DNA of 64,000 bases from Aricia agestis (lineage: Eukaryota > Arthropoda > Insecta > Lepidoptera > Lycaenidae). The notes below the pieces were generated by a model. That model did not search any database. It saw only the letters and a program-made list of their open reading frames with translations, and was not told the origin of the DNA. The position numbers and the translations under genes are program-made. Of this stretch, positions 37,801 through 51,800 are shown in pieces. The stretch is taken from positions 17,972,001 to 18,036,000 of the forward strand of contig NC_056412.1 in assembly GCF_905147365.1 (NCBI RefSeq), written 5' to 3'. Position 1 is the first letter of the stretch, and every line of letters starts with the position of its first letter.

Positions 37801-40800
37801 TGTTACATCCTGTATTAATAGAGTTAAAAAAGTGAACGAAATCGATAAATGAATAACTATAATTATTGCAAAATTTTTAAATGTCGCGTTAATTGTTTCT
37901 TTGTTTGTTGTCAAACTTCTCCGAAGTCCGAAACAGCAAGACCGATTTTGTTGAATTGTGTGAAAATCAACTTACTTCTTAAAAAATGTTTTCTGAGTCA
38001 GCTAGTAAATAATAGGTTTAGCATCATTAATATAACTGATATTTTATTTTAATTGTTGAGTACAATTAAATATTAATTATTAATTGTGTAAGAAGAAATA
38101 AGCCTTTTTAAACTGAATACAGAAAGCTACTTCGATTTTAGCGCATTGCTATTTTTATTACAAGGAGCGTAATACTTATTACACTTGACATCCATCGGAA
38201 TAATAATTTAGCTTGGGTCATAAGCCATAACTCATCAAAGCAAACCGACATAATATTATCTAGTTACTAGACTTTACTGATAGGTTTTTTAAATGTTATT
38301 TTCATAGTAATTTTAGGTCTATCAGGATCTGATGGCAAAAAGTGAAAAAATAAATTGACTCTAGCAATACCGGGGTAATTGGAATAAAATATTAAGATCC
38401 TTTTCTTTCTTATAGCGGCTTATTATGTGTGAAACATTCAAATACAAAAATGTATCCAATGATAAAGGATATTTCTTGAAAATCTGCCATCCAAATTTGC
38501 CATCAGATACTGGTTATAGACCTATACTTACCATTAAAATATGCCCGGTATACAGGCAAGTTGATAACTATGTACCTATCTATTGCTACAGAAATGCAGC
38601 AAGTGAAAATTGATAATATTATCTACCTATTGTACAACAAGTTCAGTGCCGGTTTTAGTATAACCAGCGCCCTGGGCGAGACTTATTCGGAGCACAGGGC
38701 GCTGGATGTGCCGAAAAAGTGGTCACCTGTGGTGCCCCTTTTAGTTTGCCTTCGGCGCCCCTTTTGGTTCGGCGCTCTGGACGGTCGCCCAGCATCGCTC
38801 CCGCTAACGTGGCTACTGAACAAGTTTACTATTTATTTGGAGATTTTTCTGACAACCATAAACTGTCATTTCAGATGGTTTCTTCGCAGCCTTCTCCCTG
38901 TACAGCTCCATCAACAAGCTGATAGCTCCGGCCAACGAGAGCGAGATCGCCTGCATCCACGGCCTGCGGGCTATCGCGACGGTAGCCCTGCTGGTCGCAC
39001 ACAAGTTCCTGCCTGTCGCCGTCACACCTTACAACAATAGGTTGAAGATCAGCGAGGTAAGTTCATGATCATCATTCCTTCCAATGAGCAGAGCCGGTTT
39101 TAGCACTACCAGTCCTGGTACTGTAGAGAAAATGGCGCCCTTTTTGTTTGCCTCCAGCGCCTTTTTTACGCGGCGCCCTGGGAGGTCGCCCAGCGCACAG
39201 TATTACAATATTGCAATATTGTAATACTATGCCCAGCGTCGCCTCCCCCAGAACGCCGCTACTGCCAATGAGGCTAATATGTAAGCCTCTAATTTGAACA
39301 CCTCAACTATGAAAATGTCTATGCATGACAACGTTATAACTTATTGTGGACTAGACGACGCTTCGTATTCTCCGTTGCACTTAAATTCGTAAAAGTGTCC
39401 TATGTCCTTTTCCGCTACCTACTCAAAATCCATACTAATATTATAAATGCGAAAGTATCTCTGTCTGTCTGTCTGTCTGTCTCGCTTTCACGCCAAAACT
39501 ACTGAACCGATTGCAATGAAATTTTGTACACAGTTATTCTAAAGTCTGAAAAAGGACATAGGCTACATTTTGATGTGGGAAAATATCTTATTTCCATGAA
39601 AATATCGATGAAAATTAATTCGCATTGCGCGTGGCCAGCGCTCATCCCGGGGGTCCTGGGTTCGAGTCCCGCAGGCGGAACAAAAAGTTTTCAATGTTCC
39701 TGGGTCTTGGATGTGTATTAAAATAATATTTCAAAAATCTTAAATATATTTTATGTATAATATTATAAAAAATCCAGAAATATATCGAGGCAATGAACAT
39801 TTTAGTTCTAATACGATTCAACAGATGGCGTTTTATTTTTTACTTTATTGTAACATAGAACTAATCATACTTATTAGTTATTATGTTTTTGTTTATAGTT
39901 TTTAATACGTTAGAATATTATGTTTAATAATATTATCACTTGGTATAATAATAATCAATCTATCTTATCTTATAGAACTCTTACTGCATTTCTAATATAT
40001 GTGACAAGTTGACAACAGAAGGCGCTCTAAAATAAAGAAGTTCAAGTGTACCGTGTTGGCCTATATTCCATCCAGATAATATATCAATTCAATCAACATT
40101 TTAATTCTAATATATGAAAACAGATGGCGTTTTATCTTTTACTTAAATATATTTTATGTATAATATTATAAAAAATCCAGAAATATATCGATGCAATGAA
40201 CATTTTAGTTCTAATACGATTCAACAGATGGCGTTTTATTTTTTACTTCATTGTGACATAGAACTAATCATACTTATTAGTTACTAGCTGTTGCCCGCGA
40301 CTTCGTCCGCGTGGACTTTAGTTTATAGCGCGCGGTGTCAACAAAATTTGTGTTAAATTTAAAAACTTTTTAAAACCCTGGTAAGTGGTACCCCTCTTAG
40401 GGCCGCGCTACACCGGAATGGCAGCGCTGAAAGTGCTCGCCTCGCCGCTGCCATTCCGGTGTAGCGCGGCCCTTAATTAATCAAAATACCCAAAAACAGC
40501 TGTGCAGTGTGCACATAATCTATACTAATATTATAAATAAATGCGAAAGTATCTCTGTCTGTCTGTCAGTCTCGCTTTCACGCCAAACGCCAAAACTACC
40601 GAACCGATTGTAATGAAATTTTGTATACAGATAGTCTAAAGCCTGAGAAAGGACATAGGCTACTTTTTTACTGGAAAAAAGGGTTGTCAGGGGGTGAAAA
40701 TGCGTAAATTTGTTCAAATTAAGTTAGTTCCAAAAATTCATAATTGTGTAAATGATGGCGCCGTGCGTCTTCTACATCGCGCTGACGCTTGCTCAAAAGT

Positions 40801-43800
40801 ATTTCTATAAGAGATGGTATCATCTTACATTTAAGTTTCAACCTGGGTTTGCCCTGCGATAACGTGGGGATTTACCCCCTAAAAATAGTCTCTTTCACGC
40901 ACCAGGGCTGTAACCCGGTGCGTCTCTAATCACGGAACTTCACATGTAGAGCGGGCTTAGCCCCTGGCCATGTTTCCCCACCCAGGCCCACATCTAGGGC
41001 CAGGTGTGAGATGACATACACGAATTAAAGTTTCGATTTTTTTCGATTGTTATATCTATTCTACGGTATTAAATAACTCAGTACTTTATCTGTGCAGTGA
41101 CGTAACCTTAAACCTATCAATGATAAATAGTTTATGGGTAAAGTTGTGTAATTGGGGGGCTAAATAAGCTTTAAAATTTGGCATAAAATATAAAGTTTAA
41201 TATAAAAAAATGAAATACTTATTGTGTGCACCACGGCCGTAGCTAGGGGGGGGGGCATTGTGGGGCAATGCCCTACCTTAAAATCATAATGCCCTACCTT
41301 AAAAATACCAAAACCAAAGAAAATCAATCAATTATGTTTTTTTTTTACTTCCGCCCTACCTGTAACCAATGCTGCCCTACCTCAAATCTGACTTTAGCTA
41401 CAGACCTGGTGTGCACACTGCACAGCTGTATTTTTTTATAAAAGCTTTTGACCAGGGTTTTTTTTATAAAAGCTTTTGACACCAATTTTGTTGACATCGC
41501 GCTTTATAAACTGAAGTCCACGCGGACGAAGTCGCGGGCAACAGCTAGTATCTTCATAAATATTTCAGCATAATTGTTTCAGTTAAATTATTAACGGCGG
41601 TTCCCAATATTTGATCTATCTCTGGTTTTGCCCTACTAGAGATAGGAATAGCTCACAATTGACATAAAATATATGTCTCTAATGTCTAATGTGAGCTATT
41701 CCTATCTCTAGTAGGGCAAAACCAGAGATAGATCAAATATTGGGAACGGGCGTTAGTCAGTATGGATAACATGCAAATAATTTGCCTGTATAAAAATAGT
41801 TAGCAATAGCACATAATTTTTAAAAGATCTGTGTGACTTAAAATCAATGAATATCTAAATACACTTAAATCTTAATTTGTTTCTTTAATATGTCTCGAGG
41901 TACATTATTCTTAAGTACACACTTAATTAAACAAGCTTTTGAGTTGTATTTGAGTCGTAAAGAAAAATATTTTCGAATATCTTCAAAAAAGTAAATTAAT
42001 TTTAAGTTTAAACCAAACATTTTGAAATCTTATTTTGATGGACTTTTAATTTTGCATTACTTGAATAAATATTAATTAAAACTTCGTGCTGAAATAAAGG
42101 TGAGAATTAATTAATGAAATTCCGAAATTTCAAAGTTTTTTAAACGTTCAACAAAGTTTGATTTTGACCTTTTTTTGGGTCAGTGAACACTTGTGTACTT
42201 ATTAGTTTTCCAAGTCAAGTTATATTAGGTGTTAATTATATTATTGACAGACTGCACTATAACGTTAATGCAAGTAATCGGACTAAAAATATCAGGCGCT
42301 TTTTAATAAAGTATTAATGCAGTGACTGCAGTAATACTTTATTAAAAAGCGCCTGATATTTTTAGTCCGATTACTTGCATTAACGTGATTTGCTCAAAAT
42401 ATATCTTACAATAATATATTAAATTAATTTATGTTACAAAAACATAGATAATATGGATCAATTTCAATACAAAAAATATTATCACGACATATTATTAAAT
42501 AACGTACTAATATTTATTATTATTATGTAGGTTGATGCTCAGAACTTCAAAATGCTTTATTTGGTAAATGCTTAGACCTAACATTAAAAAAAAAAACGGG
42601 TTAAACTTCAGGAGTAAAAAGTAAAGTTTCCCAAAAGTAAAACAGCACAGGCATGCATACATTTTCGCAGCACAGTAGCAAATGGTAAGGGAGATATTGG
42701 GCCACCAGTCCACCGACCACCACTAATCTCAATGTGACTCAGAATTATAGAGTACTAGCTGTTTCCCGCGACTTCGTCCGCGTGGACTTCAGTTTATAGC
42801 GCGCGATGTCAACAAAATTGGTGTCAAAAGCTTTTATAAAAAAACCCTGGTACCCCTTAAATCAATACAGCTGTGTAGTGTGCACACAATAAGTACTTTA
42901 TTTTTTATATTAAACTTTATATTTTATGCCAAATTTCAACAAAGACAGAGATAGATCAAATATTGGGAACGGGCGTTAGTCAGTATGGATAACATGCAAA
43001 TAATTTGCCTGTATAAAAATAGTTAGCAATAGCACATAATTTTTAAAAGATCTGTGTGACTTAAAATCAATGAATATCTAAATACACTTAAATCTTAATT
43101 TGTTTCTTTAATATGTCTCGAGGTACATTATTCTTAAGTACACACTTAATTAAACAAGCTTTTGAGTTGTATTTGAGTCGTAAAGAAAAATATTTTCGAA
43201 TATCTTCAAAAAAGTAAATTAATTTTAAGTTTAAACCAAACATTTTGAAATCTTATTTTGATGGACTTTTAATTTTGCATTACTTGAATAAATATTAATT
43301 AAAACTTCGTGCTGAAATAAAGGTGAGAATTAATTAATGAAATTCCGAAATTTCAAAGTTTTTTAAACGTTCAACAAAGTTTGATTTTGACCTTTTTTTG
43401 GGTCAGTGAACACTTGTGTACTTATTAGTTTTCCAAGTCAAGTTATATTAGGTGTTAATTATATTATTGACAGACTGCACTATAACGTTAATGCAAGTAA
43501 TCGGACTAAAAATATCAGGCGCTTTTTAATAAAGTATTAATGCAGTGACTGCAGTAATACTTTATTAAAAAGCGCCTGATATTTTTAGTCCGATTACTTG
43601 CATTAACGTGATTTGCTCAAAATATATCTTACAATAATATATTAAATTAATTTATGTTACAAAAACATAGATAATATGGATCAATTTCAATACAAAAAAT
43701 ATTATCACGACATATTATTAAATAACGTACTAATATTTATTATTATTATGTAGGTTGATGCTCAGAACTTCAAAATGCTTTATTTGGTAAATGCTTAGAC

Positions 43801-46800
43801 CTAACATTAAAAAAAAAAACGGGTTAAACTTCAGGAGTAAAAAGTAAAGTTTCCCAAAAGTAAAACAGCACAGGCATGCATACATTTTCGCAGCACAGTA
43901 GCAAATGGTAAGGGAGATATTGGGCCACCAGTCCACCGACCACCACTAATCTCAATGTGACTCAGAATTATAGAGTACTAGCTGTTTCCCGCGACTTCGT
44001 CCGCGTGGACTTCAGTTTATAGCGCGCGATGTCAACAAAATTGGTGTCAAAAGCTTTTATAAAAAAACCCTGGTACCCCTTAAATCAATACAGCTGTGTA
44101 GTGTGCACACAATAAGTACTTTATTTTTTATATTAAACTTTATATTTTATGCCAAATTTCAAAGCATATTTAGCCCCCCAATTACACAACTTTACCCATA
44201 AACTATTTATCATTGATAGGTTTAGCCCCAATTTCACCAACGTCTGTTAGTGTTAACAGCTTGTTAAAATGTCCTGTCTTCTCTTTCATTCATATGAAAA
44301 ACGAAACAGCTAACGTGATACTAATTCGATCATTAACTTTAACAGTCGTTGGTGAAATTTGGTCTTAAGGTTACGTCACTGCCTGCACAGATAAAGTATT
44401 GAGTTATTTAATACCGTAGAATAGATATAACAATCGAAAAAAATCGAGACTTAAATGTAAGATGATACCACCTCTTATAGAAAGACTTTTGAGCAAGCGT
44501 CAGCGCGATGTAGAAGACGCACGGCGCCATCTATTATGAATTTTTTGAACAAATTTACGACCCTTACAACCCTTTTTTCCAGTAAAAAAGTAGCCTATGT
44601 CCTTTCTCAGGCTTTAGACTATCTGTATACAAAATTTCATTACAATCGGTTCGGTAGTTTTGGCGTTTGGCGTGAAAGCGAGACTGACAGACAGACAGAG
44701 ATACTTTCGCATTTATAATATTAGTATAGATTATGTGCACACTGCACAGCTGTTTTTGGGTATTTTGATTAATTAAGGGCCGCGCTACACCGGAATGGCA
44801 GCGGCGAGGCGAGCACTTTCAGCGCTGCCATTCCGGTGTAGCGCGGCCCTAAGAGGGGTACCACTTACCAGGGTTTTAAAAAGTTTTTAAATTTGACACA
44901 AATTTTGTTGACACCGCGCGCTATAAACTAAAGTCCACGCGGACGAAGTCGCGGGCAACAGCTAGTATATATATAATATTATTATAATATTATTAAACAT
45001 CATATTCTAACGTATTAAAAACTATAAACAAAAACATACTAACTAATAAGTATGATTAGTTCTATGTTACAATAAAGTAAAAAATAAAACGCTATCTGTT
45101 GAATCGTATTAGAACTAAAATGTTCATTCCATCGATATATTTCTGGATTTTTTATAATATTATACATAAAATATGTTTAAGATTTTTGAAATTTTATTTT
45201 AATACACATCCAAGACCCAGGAAAATTGAAAACTTTTTGTTCCGCCTGCGGGACTCGAACCCAGAACCCCCGGGATGAGCGCTGGCCACGCGCAATGCGA
45301 ATTCATTTTCATCGAAATTTTCATGGAAATAAGATATTTTCCCACATCAAAATGTAGCCTATGTCCTTTCTCAGACTCTAGAATAACTGTATACAAAATT
45401 TCATTGCAATCGGTTCAGTAGTTTTGGCGTGAAAGCAAGACAGACAGACAGACAGACAGACAGAGATACTTTCGCATTTATAATATTAGTATGGATTATA
45501 ATATTATTAAACATCATATTCTAACGTATTAAAAACTATAAACAAAAACATACTAACTAATAAGTATGATTAGTTCTATGTTACAATAAAGTAAAAAATA
45601 AAACGCCATCTGTTGAATCGTATTAGAACTAAAATGTTCATTCCATTGATATATTTCTGGATTTTTTATAATATTATACATAAAATATGTTTAAGATTTT
45701 TGAAATTTTATTTTAATACACATCCAAGACCCAGTAAAATTGAAAACTTTTTGTTCCGCCTGCGGGACTCGAACCCAGGACCCCCGGGATGAGCGCTGGC
45801 CACGCGCAATGCGAATTCATTTCCATCGAAATTTTCATGGAAATAAGATATTTTCCCACATCAAAATGTAGCCTATGTCCTTTCTCAGACTCTAGAATAA
45901 CTGTATACAAAATTTCATTGCAATCGGTTCAGTAGTTTTGGCGTGAAAGCAAGACAGACAGACAGACAGACAGAGATACTTTCGCATTTATAATATTAGT
46001 ATGGATTATAATATTATTAAACATCATATTCTAACGTATTAAAAACTATAAACATAAACATACTAACTAATAAGTATGATTAGTTCTATGTTACAATAAA
46101 GTAAAAAATAAAACGCCATCTGTTGAATCGTATTAGAACTAAAATGATCATTCCATTGATATATTTCTGGATTTTTTATAATATTATACATAAAATATGT
46201 TTAAGATTTTTGAAATTTTATTTTAATACACATCCAAGACCCAGGAAAATTGAAAACTTTTTGTTCCGCCTGCGGGACTCGAACCCAGGACCCCCGGGAT
46301 GAGCGCTGGCCACGCGCAATGCGAATTCATTTTCATCGAAATTTTCATGGAAATAAGATATTTTCCCACACCAAAATGTAGCCTATGTCCTTTCTCAGAC
46401 TCTAGAATAACTGTATACAACATTTCATTGCAATCGGTTCAGTAGTTTTGGCGTGAAAGCAAGACAGACAGACAGACAGACAGACAGAGATACTTTCGCA
46501 TTTATAATATTAGTATGGATTATAATATTATTAAACATCATATTCTAACGTATTAAAAACTATAAACAAAAACATACTAACTAATAAGTATGATTAGTTC
46601 TATGTTACAATAAAGTAAAAAATAAAACGCCATCTGTTGAATCGTATTAGAACTAAAATGTTCATTCCATCGATATATTTCTGGATTTTTTATAATATTA
46701 TACATAAAATATGTTTAAGATTTTTGAAATTTTATTTTAATACACATCCAAGACCCAGGAAAATTGAAAACTTTTTGTTCCGCCTGCGGGACTCGAACCC

Positions 46801-47999
46801 AGAACCCCCGGGATGAGCGCTGGCCACGCGCAATGCGAATTCATTTTCATCGAAATTTTCATGGAAATAAGATATTTTCCCACATCAAAATGTAGCCTAT
46901 GTCCTTTCTCAGACTCTAGAATAACTGTATACAAAATTTCATTGCAATCGGTTCAGTAGTTTTGGCGTGAAAGCAAGACAGACAGACAGACAGAGATACT
47001 TTCGCATTTATAATATTAGTATAGTATGGATTATAATATTATTAAACATCATATTCTAACGTATTAAAAACTATAAACAAAAACATACTAACTAATAAGT
47101 ATGATTAGTTCTATGTTACAATAAAGTAAAAAATAAAACGCCATCTGTTGAATCGTATTAGAACTAAAATGTTCATTCCATTGATATATTTCTGGATTTT
47201 TTATAATATTATACATAAAATATGTTTAAGATTTTTGAAATTTTATTTTAATACACATCCAAGACCCAGGAAAATTAAAACTTTTTGTTCCGCCTGCGGG
47301 ACTCGAACCCAGGACCCCCGGGATGAGCGCTGGCCACGCGCAATGCGAATTCATTTTCATCGAAATTTTCATGGAAATAAGATATTTTCCCACATCAAAA
47401 TGTAGCCTATGTCCTTTCTCAGACTCTAGAATAACTGTATACAAAATTTCATTGCAATCGGTTCAGTAGTTTTGGCGTGAAAGCAAGACAGACAGACAGA
47501 CAGACAGACAGAGATACTTTCGCATTTATAATATTAGTATGGATTATAATATTATTAAACATCATATTCTAACGTATTAAAAACTATAAACAAAAACATA
47601 CTAACTAATAAGTATGATTAGTTCTATGTTACAATAAAGTAAAAAATAAAACGCCATCTGTTGAATCGTATTAGAACTAAAATGTTCATTCCATTGATAT
47701 ATTTCTGGATTTTTTATAATATTATACATAAAATATGTTTAAGATTTTTGAAATTTTATTTTAATACACATCCAAGACCCAGGAAAATTGAAAACTTTTT
47801 GTTCCGCCTGCGGGACTCGAACCCAGGACCCCCGGGATGAGCGCTGGCCACGCGCAATGCGAATTCATTTTCATCGAAATTTTCATGGAAATAAGATATT
47901 TTCCCACATCAAAATGTAGCCTATGTCCTTTCTCAGACTCTAGAATAACTGTATACAAAATTTCATTGCAATCGGTTCAGTAGTTTTGGCGTGAAAGCA

Positions 48000-48050
<51 letters not shown>

Positions 48051-48842
48051 GATACTTTCGCATTTATAATATTAGTATGGATGCCGACTTAGAACTGATG
48101 TTGAAATTTTTTAATTTGACGTATTATGACGAAAATGGTCGCTAGGGTTGTTAACTTGTTTCCTATGAATTAAAAACTATGACATATTCGCTGGACGTGT
48201 TTCTCTTTGGTCGTATTGTTGTTTGTGTTTTGGCACATGCGATTAACATTGTCAGAATCCAATTTTGAAATCTTTATTTTAAATATTTAAAAATAAATTA
48301 TATCAGCCAGCGCGAGGCACATTCCGTTCATAATCCTAGTGAAACGAAACCCGAGGAATTTGACAGATATTGAAACCTGTCCGTTTCTTTGCAGTCGAAC
48401 TACTGGTAGTTATGTCTATTGTGGTACTGCTAAAGAAGTTTAAATAATAATTATCACGTTTCTGAACTTTATAAGAAAATCTACAATTGTAAATAAAAGA
48501 TAAATCTAATCAGTTCATGATTCATAGTTCGTAACAATTGTTTTATCATCTTAGTCATCGTCCTAAAATACTAGTCTATATTATTAGACAATCATTGATG
48601 TAAGATGGCGTACGAACATATTGGCGGGGTGCCAAGTTGTGAGCATACTTGTACACGATGACTGACCACTGATCAATAAGATCATTAGTCTAGTCCCTTG
48701 ATCGTCATCATCACGTCTTATGTGACGGTTACTTTTTAGGGTTCCGTAGTCAACAAGGAACCCTTACAGTTTCGGTCTGTCCTGCCGTCTGTCCGTCTGT
48801 CCATCTGTCTCTCTGTCCAGACTTCCGTCTATCCGTCTGTTC

Positions 48843-48877
<35 letters not shown>

Positions 48878-51800
48878 CGCGGTTTTGCTCAGAGACTATA
48901 GGACCTACAAAGCTGTAATTTGGCATGAATACAACATATATTAAATTAATAATGCCGACAAAATGCTATATAATCTTGTTTTTTTATGGTACCTACTACC
49001 ATTTTATGGTCTACACTGTCCGTCTGTCCGTCTGTCTGTCCGCGGTTTTGATCAGAGACTATAGGACCTACAAAGCTGTAATTTGGCATGAATACAAAAT
49101 ATATTAATAATGCCGACAAAATGCTACATAAAATCTAATTTTTTTATGGTACTACTATTTTATGGTCTACAACGCGCAAAATTACTGGCGCAACGCTGTT
49201 AAATAGATAAACTCAACATGCTCAGAAAGTACAGGCAGTATAGAATTAAAACATCTTTTAGTAAACAATAACGCGAATATAAAATCTTCGTATTAAATGA
49301 AAGGGATGTTTCCTTGTTCTGTTGCACAGGAGTGATAGTCAACAACCTTAAACTTTTTTTTGAAAATATTGAGGAAATCATGTCCAATTAAATACTAGTT
49401 TGATATTTTGTGTTTATTATGTTGGGAGCAGGAGGCAAGAAGTAATTTTTCAATATCTGACGGTAGTGAAAGGTTTAAAAGTTATCGAAACATAATATTA
49501 TTATATCGAAACATATTTTAAACAGACTCTTGTCCGTAAAAAATATATTTGTCGTACTATTATGTAAAATAAATAATTGTACTTATGTACTTATTATTTA
49601 TATTTCTATACTAAATGACGCCCGCAACTCTGCTTTCAGAGGGACATAATAATATTATTATTGACATCGATAAAATGCTTGCTATTGACACTCGCAATAA
49701 TTATTATGTTGACGAACTACGAATAATTTTACGAATAATAGTTTTTATTATTCGTAGTTGACGAACATAATATTTTGTTATGACCCAATGTGTAAAGTAT
49801 TGTGATTCTTTGGTGCAATTCTTCCACTTCCCAGACACAAAGACACAACCTGAGATCTTACCGACATTCGAGGTTAAGTTAAAGAATCGGGTCTCCGGCG
49901 GATCTTCACCTGCGCTCCCAATCAAAAACGCCGTTGATTAGTCAAACTCGTGTTAAGAAAGCAGAGATACCGTGAACCCGCTTTAATTTGGGCTTTGGTG
50001 CATGGAGCGTTATCCAACCACAAAGTCTTTGATATGATCTCAGGAAGCTCGAGGGATATGCTAAAGCTGTCTTGGGTCCCGTAAAGAAATTAATCAGAAG
50101 AAGATAGAAGGAATAGGAAGTATCGAGTTTTTGTGAACCCGCTTGGCTAATTCCCTCATGATCGCCGAGACAAGCACAAAGGCCCTTTTCTCAAAGTGTC
50201 TCGTCGTTTTTAGGGTTCTTATATCTTTATAAGATGATGGTTTCCAGATAGTGTCATCACCACTTCTGTCCTGGTGCCGCGCTGGCTGGATCTTCACCGA
50301 CTGCTTCCTGCTGCTCAGCGGGGCCCTCGCCTCGTATAGAACGTCCAAGGATGACAGCGTCATCGCCAAAGTGCTGTCAAAGTATTTGAGGTAGGCTCTT
50401 CATTCTATCTCATCAGCCTCACTCGTATTAAAAAAAAAAATAGTTTTGTTTCTGAATAGATTTGAATTACTTAATACTTTTAGAACGTTGTTGTTACTGA
50501 GTACTGGTGCCTTTACAACCGGTTCGGGAACTAACCCGGTGAGAAGAAGCGGCGTAAAAAAACACGCACGGAGCTCCCTTTTTATCAAAAACAGTGGTAA
50601 ATATGGGAAATGGGACAATATTGTAACCATAAAGTTAATATACCTAGCGGAATAGAGAAACAAAGGCCTGAGCAAGCGAAATGTCACTTTCGGTAACACT
50701 GCGTGGTAAAAAGAGACGTGTGATACATGACAGCAGCACTCTTTTTTGACGTCCAGTTGGCACGTGCCGCATGTTGACAATTAAAATTTAAATCTCATAG
50801 AAATCATGTTCAATCATGTGTGTAACTGTATACGTACACAATATATTTTTACACACAGATGAAACCAATTTCGGTTTCGTTTGACAACTCGAGATTGATG
50901 CTCTATTCCGCTAGGTATATTAACTTTAAGGTAGGTACCTAGATATTGTTCATGTCGCGGAATAGGAAGCGCTAAGGAGTAAGGAATTAGGAGCCATAAC
51001 CAACCCCAACTAAATAGTCTATTTTCGTTACGTTACGTAATTTTCGTGACGCAAGTCACACAAAATGGTGGCAGAAGCGAAAAATTATACTTTACTTACT
51101 TCCTCGCGTGTGCCATATTGCCAACATTATATCACGGGACTCAATGCCACTGATCTATAGGCGAGCTTGAATTTGTTACGAATTTTAATGTTTTTAATAG
51201 TTTTGAAATACGATAAATAATATTAAAATTAATTGGAATACCTTTAGGCAATATTCATTCATAACTGCAAACTTTCAAGAGTTTAAAACAATAATTGACT
51301 GCATAGTGCATACTCAGTTCTAACCAAGTAGGTATATTATATTGTAATTTGTAATATACGATATCACCCTATCGCCCTTAGACTAGAAACATTTATTTCA
51401 CTTTATTGATGTTGATCCATTCTATAAAAATAATTTGTATCTATTTAGCAACAACATTTCAAGTATATAAGTCAGCTGTTACTCTAATGTGTGTCGACTG
51501 TCGACTATGACGACCATTCATAATATTTTTCTTCTACTTTCAAGAACTTTATAAGGAAACCAAGGAAAACTTTATAATGAAAGAGCTAATCAGAATTTCA
51601 GTTTCTTTCATTAAAACTTTTATCGTTACTTTTAAACATTTTAAAAGTTCCAACTTACCTGTTCATACTTTTAGGACTTTTCTTCGATCAGTGGCTTAAA
51701 ATTAGCAATGAAAAGTTTACGACAAAATATATTTATTTCTTTGGAATATAATTTTCTTCGAGGTAGTAAATAAGCAAAATTTAACTACATAGATAAATAA

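Larger units (their letters stand above)
41724..44162 (+). repeat. Direct duplication, two 1223-bp-spaced copies
   Basis: 41724-42939 is repeated at 42947-44162 with no difference that I could see by eye. Each copy contains a 123-bp palindrome, a 68-residue chance ORF and a CTAGT Helitron terminus. Confidence 0.95.

Noticed and set aside
38561..39040. 159-residue ORF across exon 5
   Set aside because: It is in a different frame from the NRF-6-like exon and begins inside intron and MITE sequence.
42507..43936. Two identical 68-residue ORFs
   Set aside because: Identity follows from the 1223-bp duplication; the sequence has no recognisable domain.
45199..47958. Repeated 65-72-residue ORFs ('MYTVILESEKGHRLHFDVG...')
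   Set aside because: They recur only because the 512-bp unit is tandemly repeated. They overlap the Helitron body and tRNA-like part and show no domain.
49704..49925. 73-residue minus-strand ORF ('MIGSAGEDPPETRFF...')
   Set aside because: No family could be recognised and it overlaps a fold-back repeat. It may be an old transposon fragment, but this cannot be supported.
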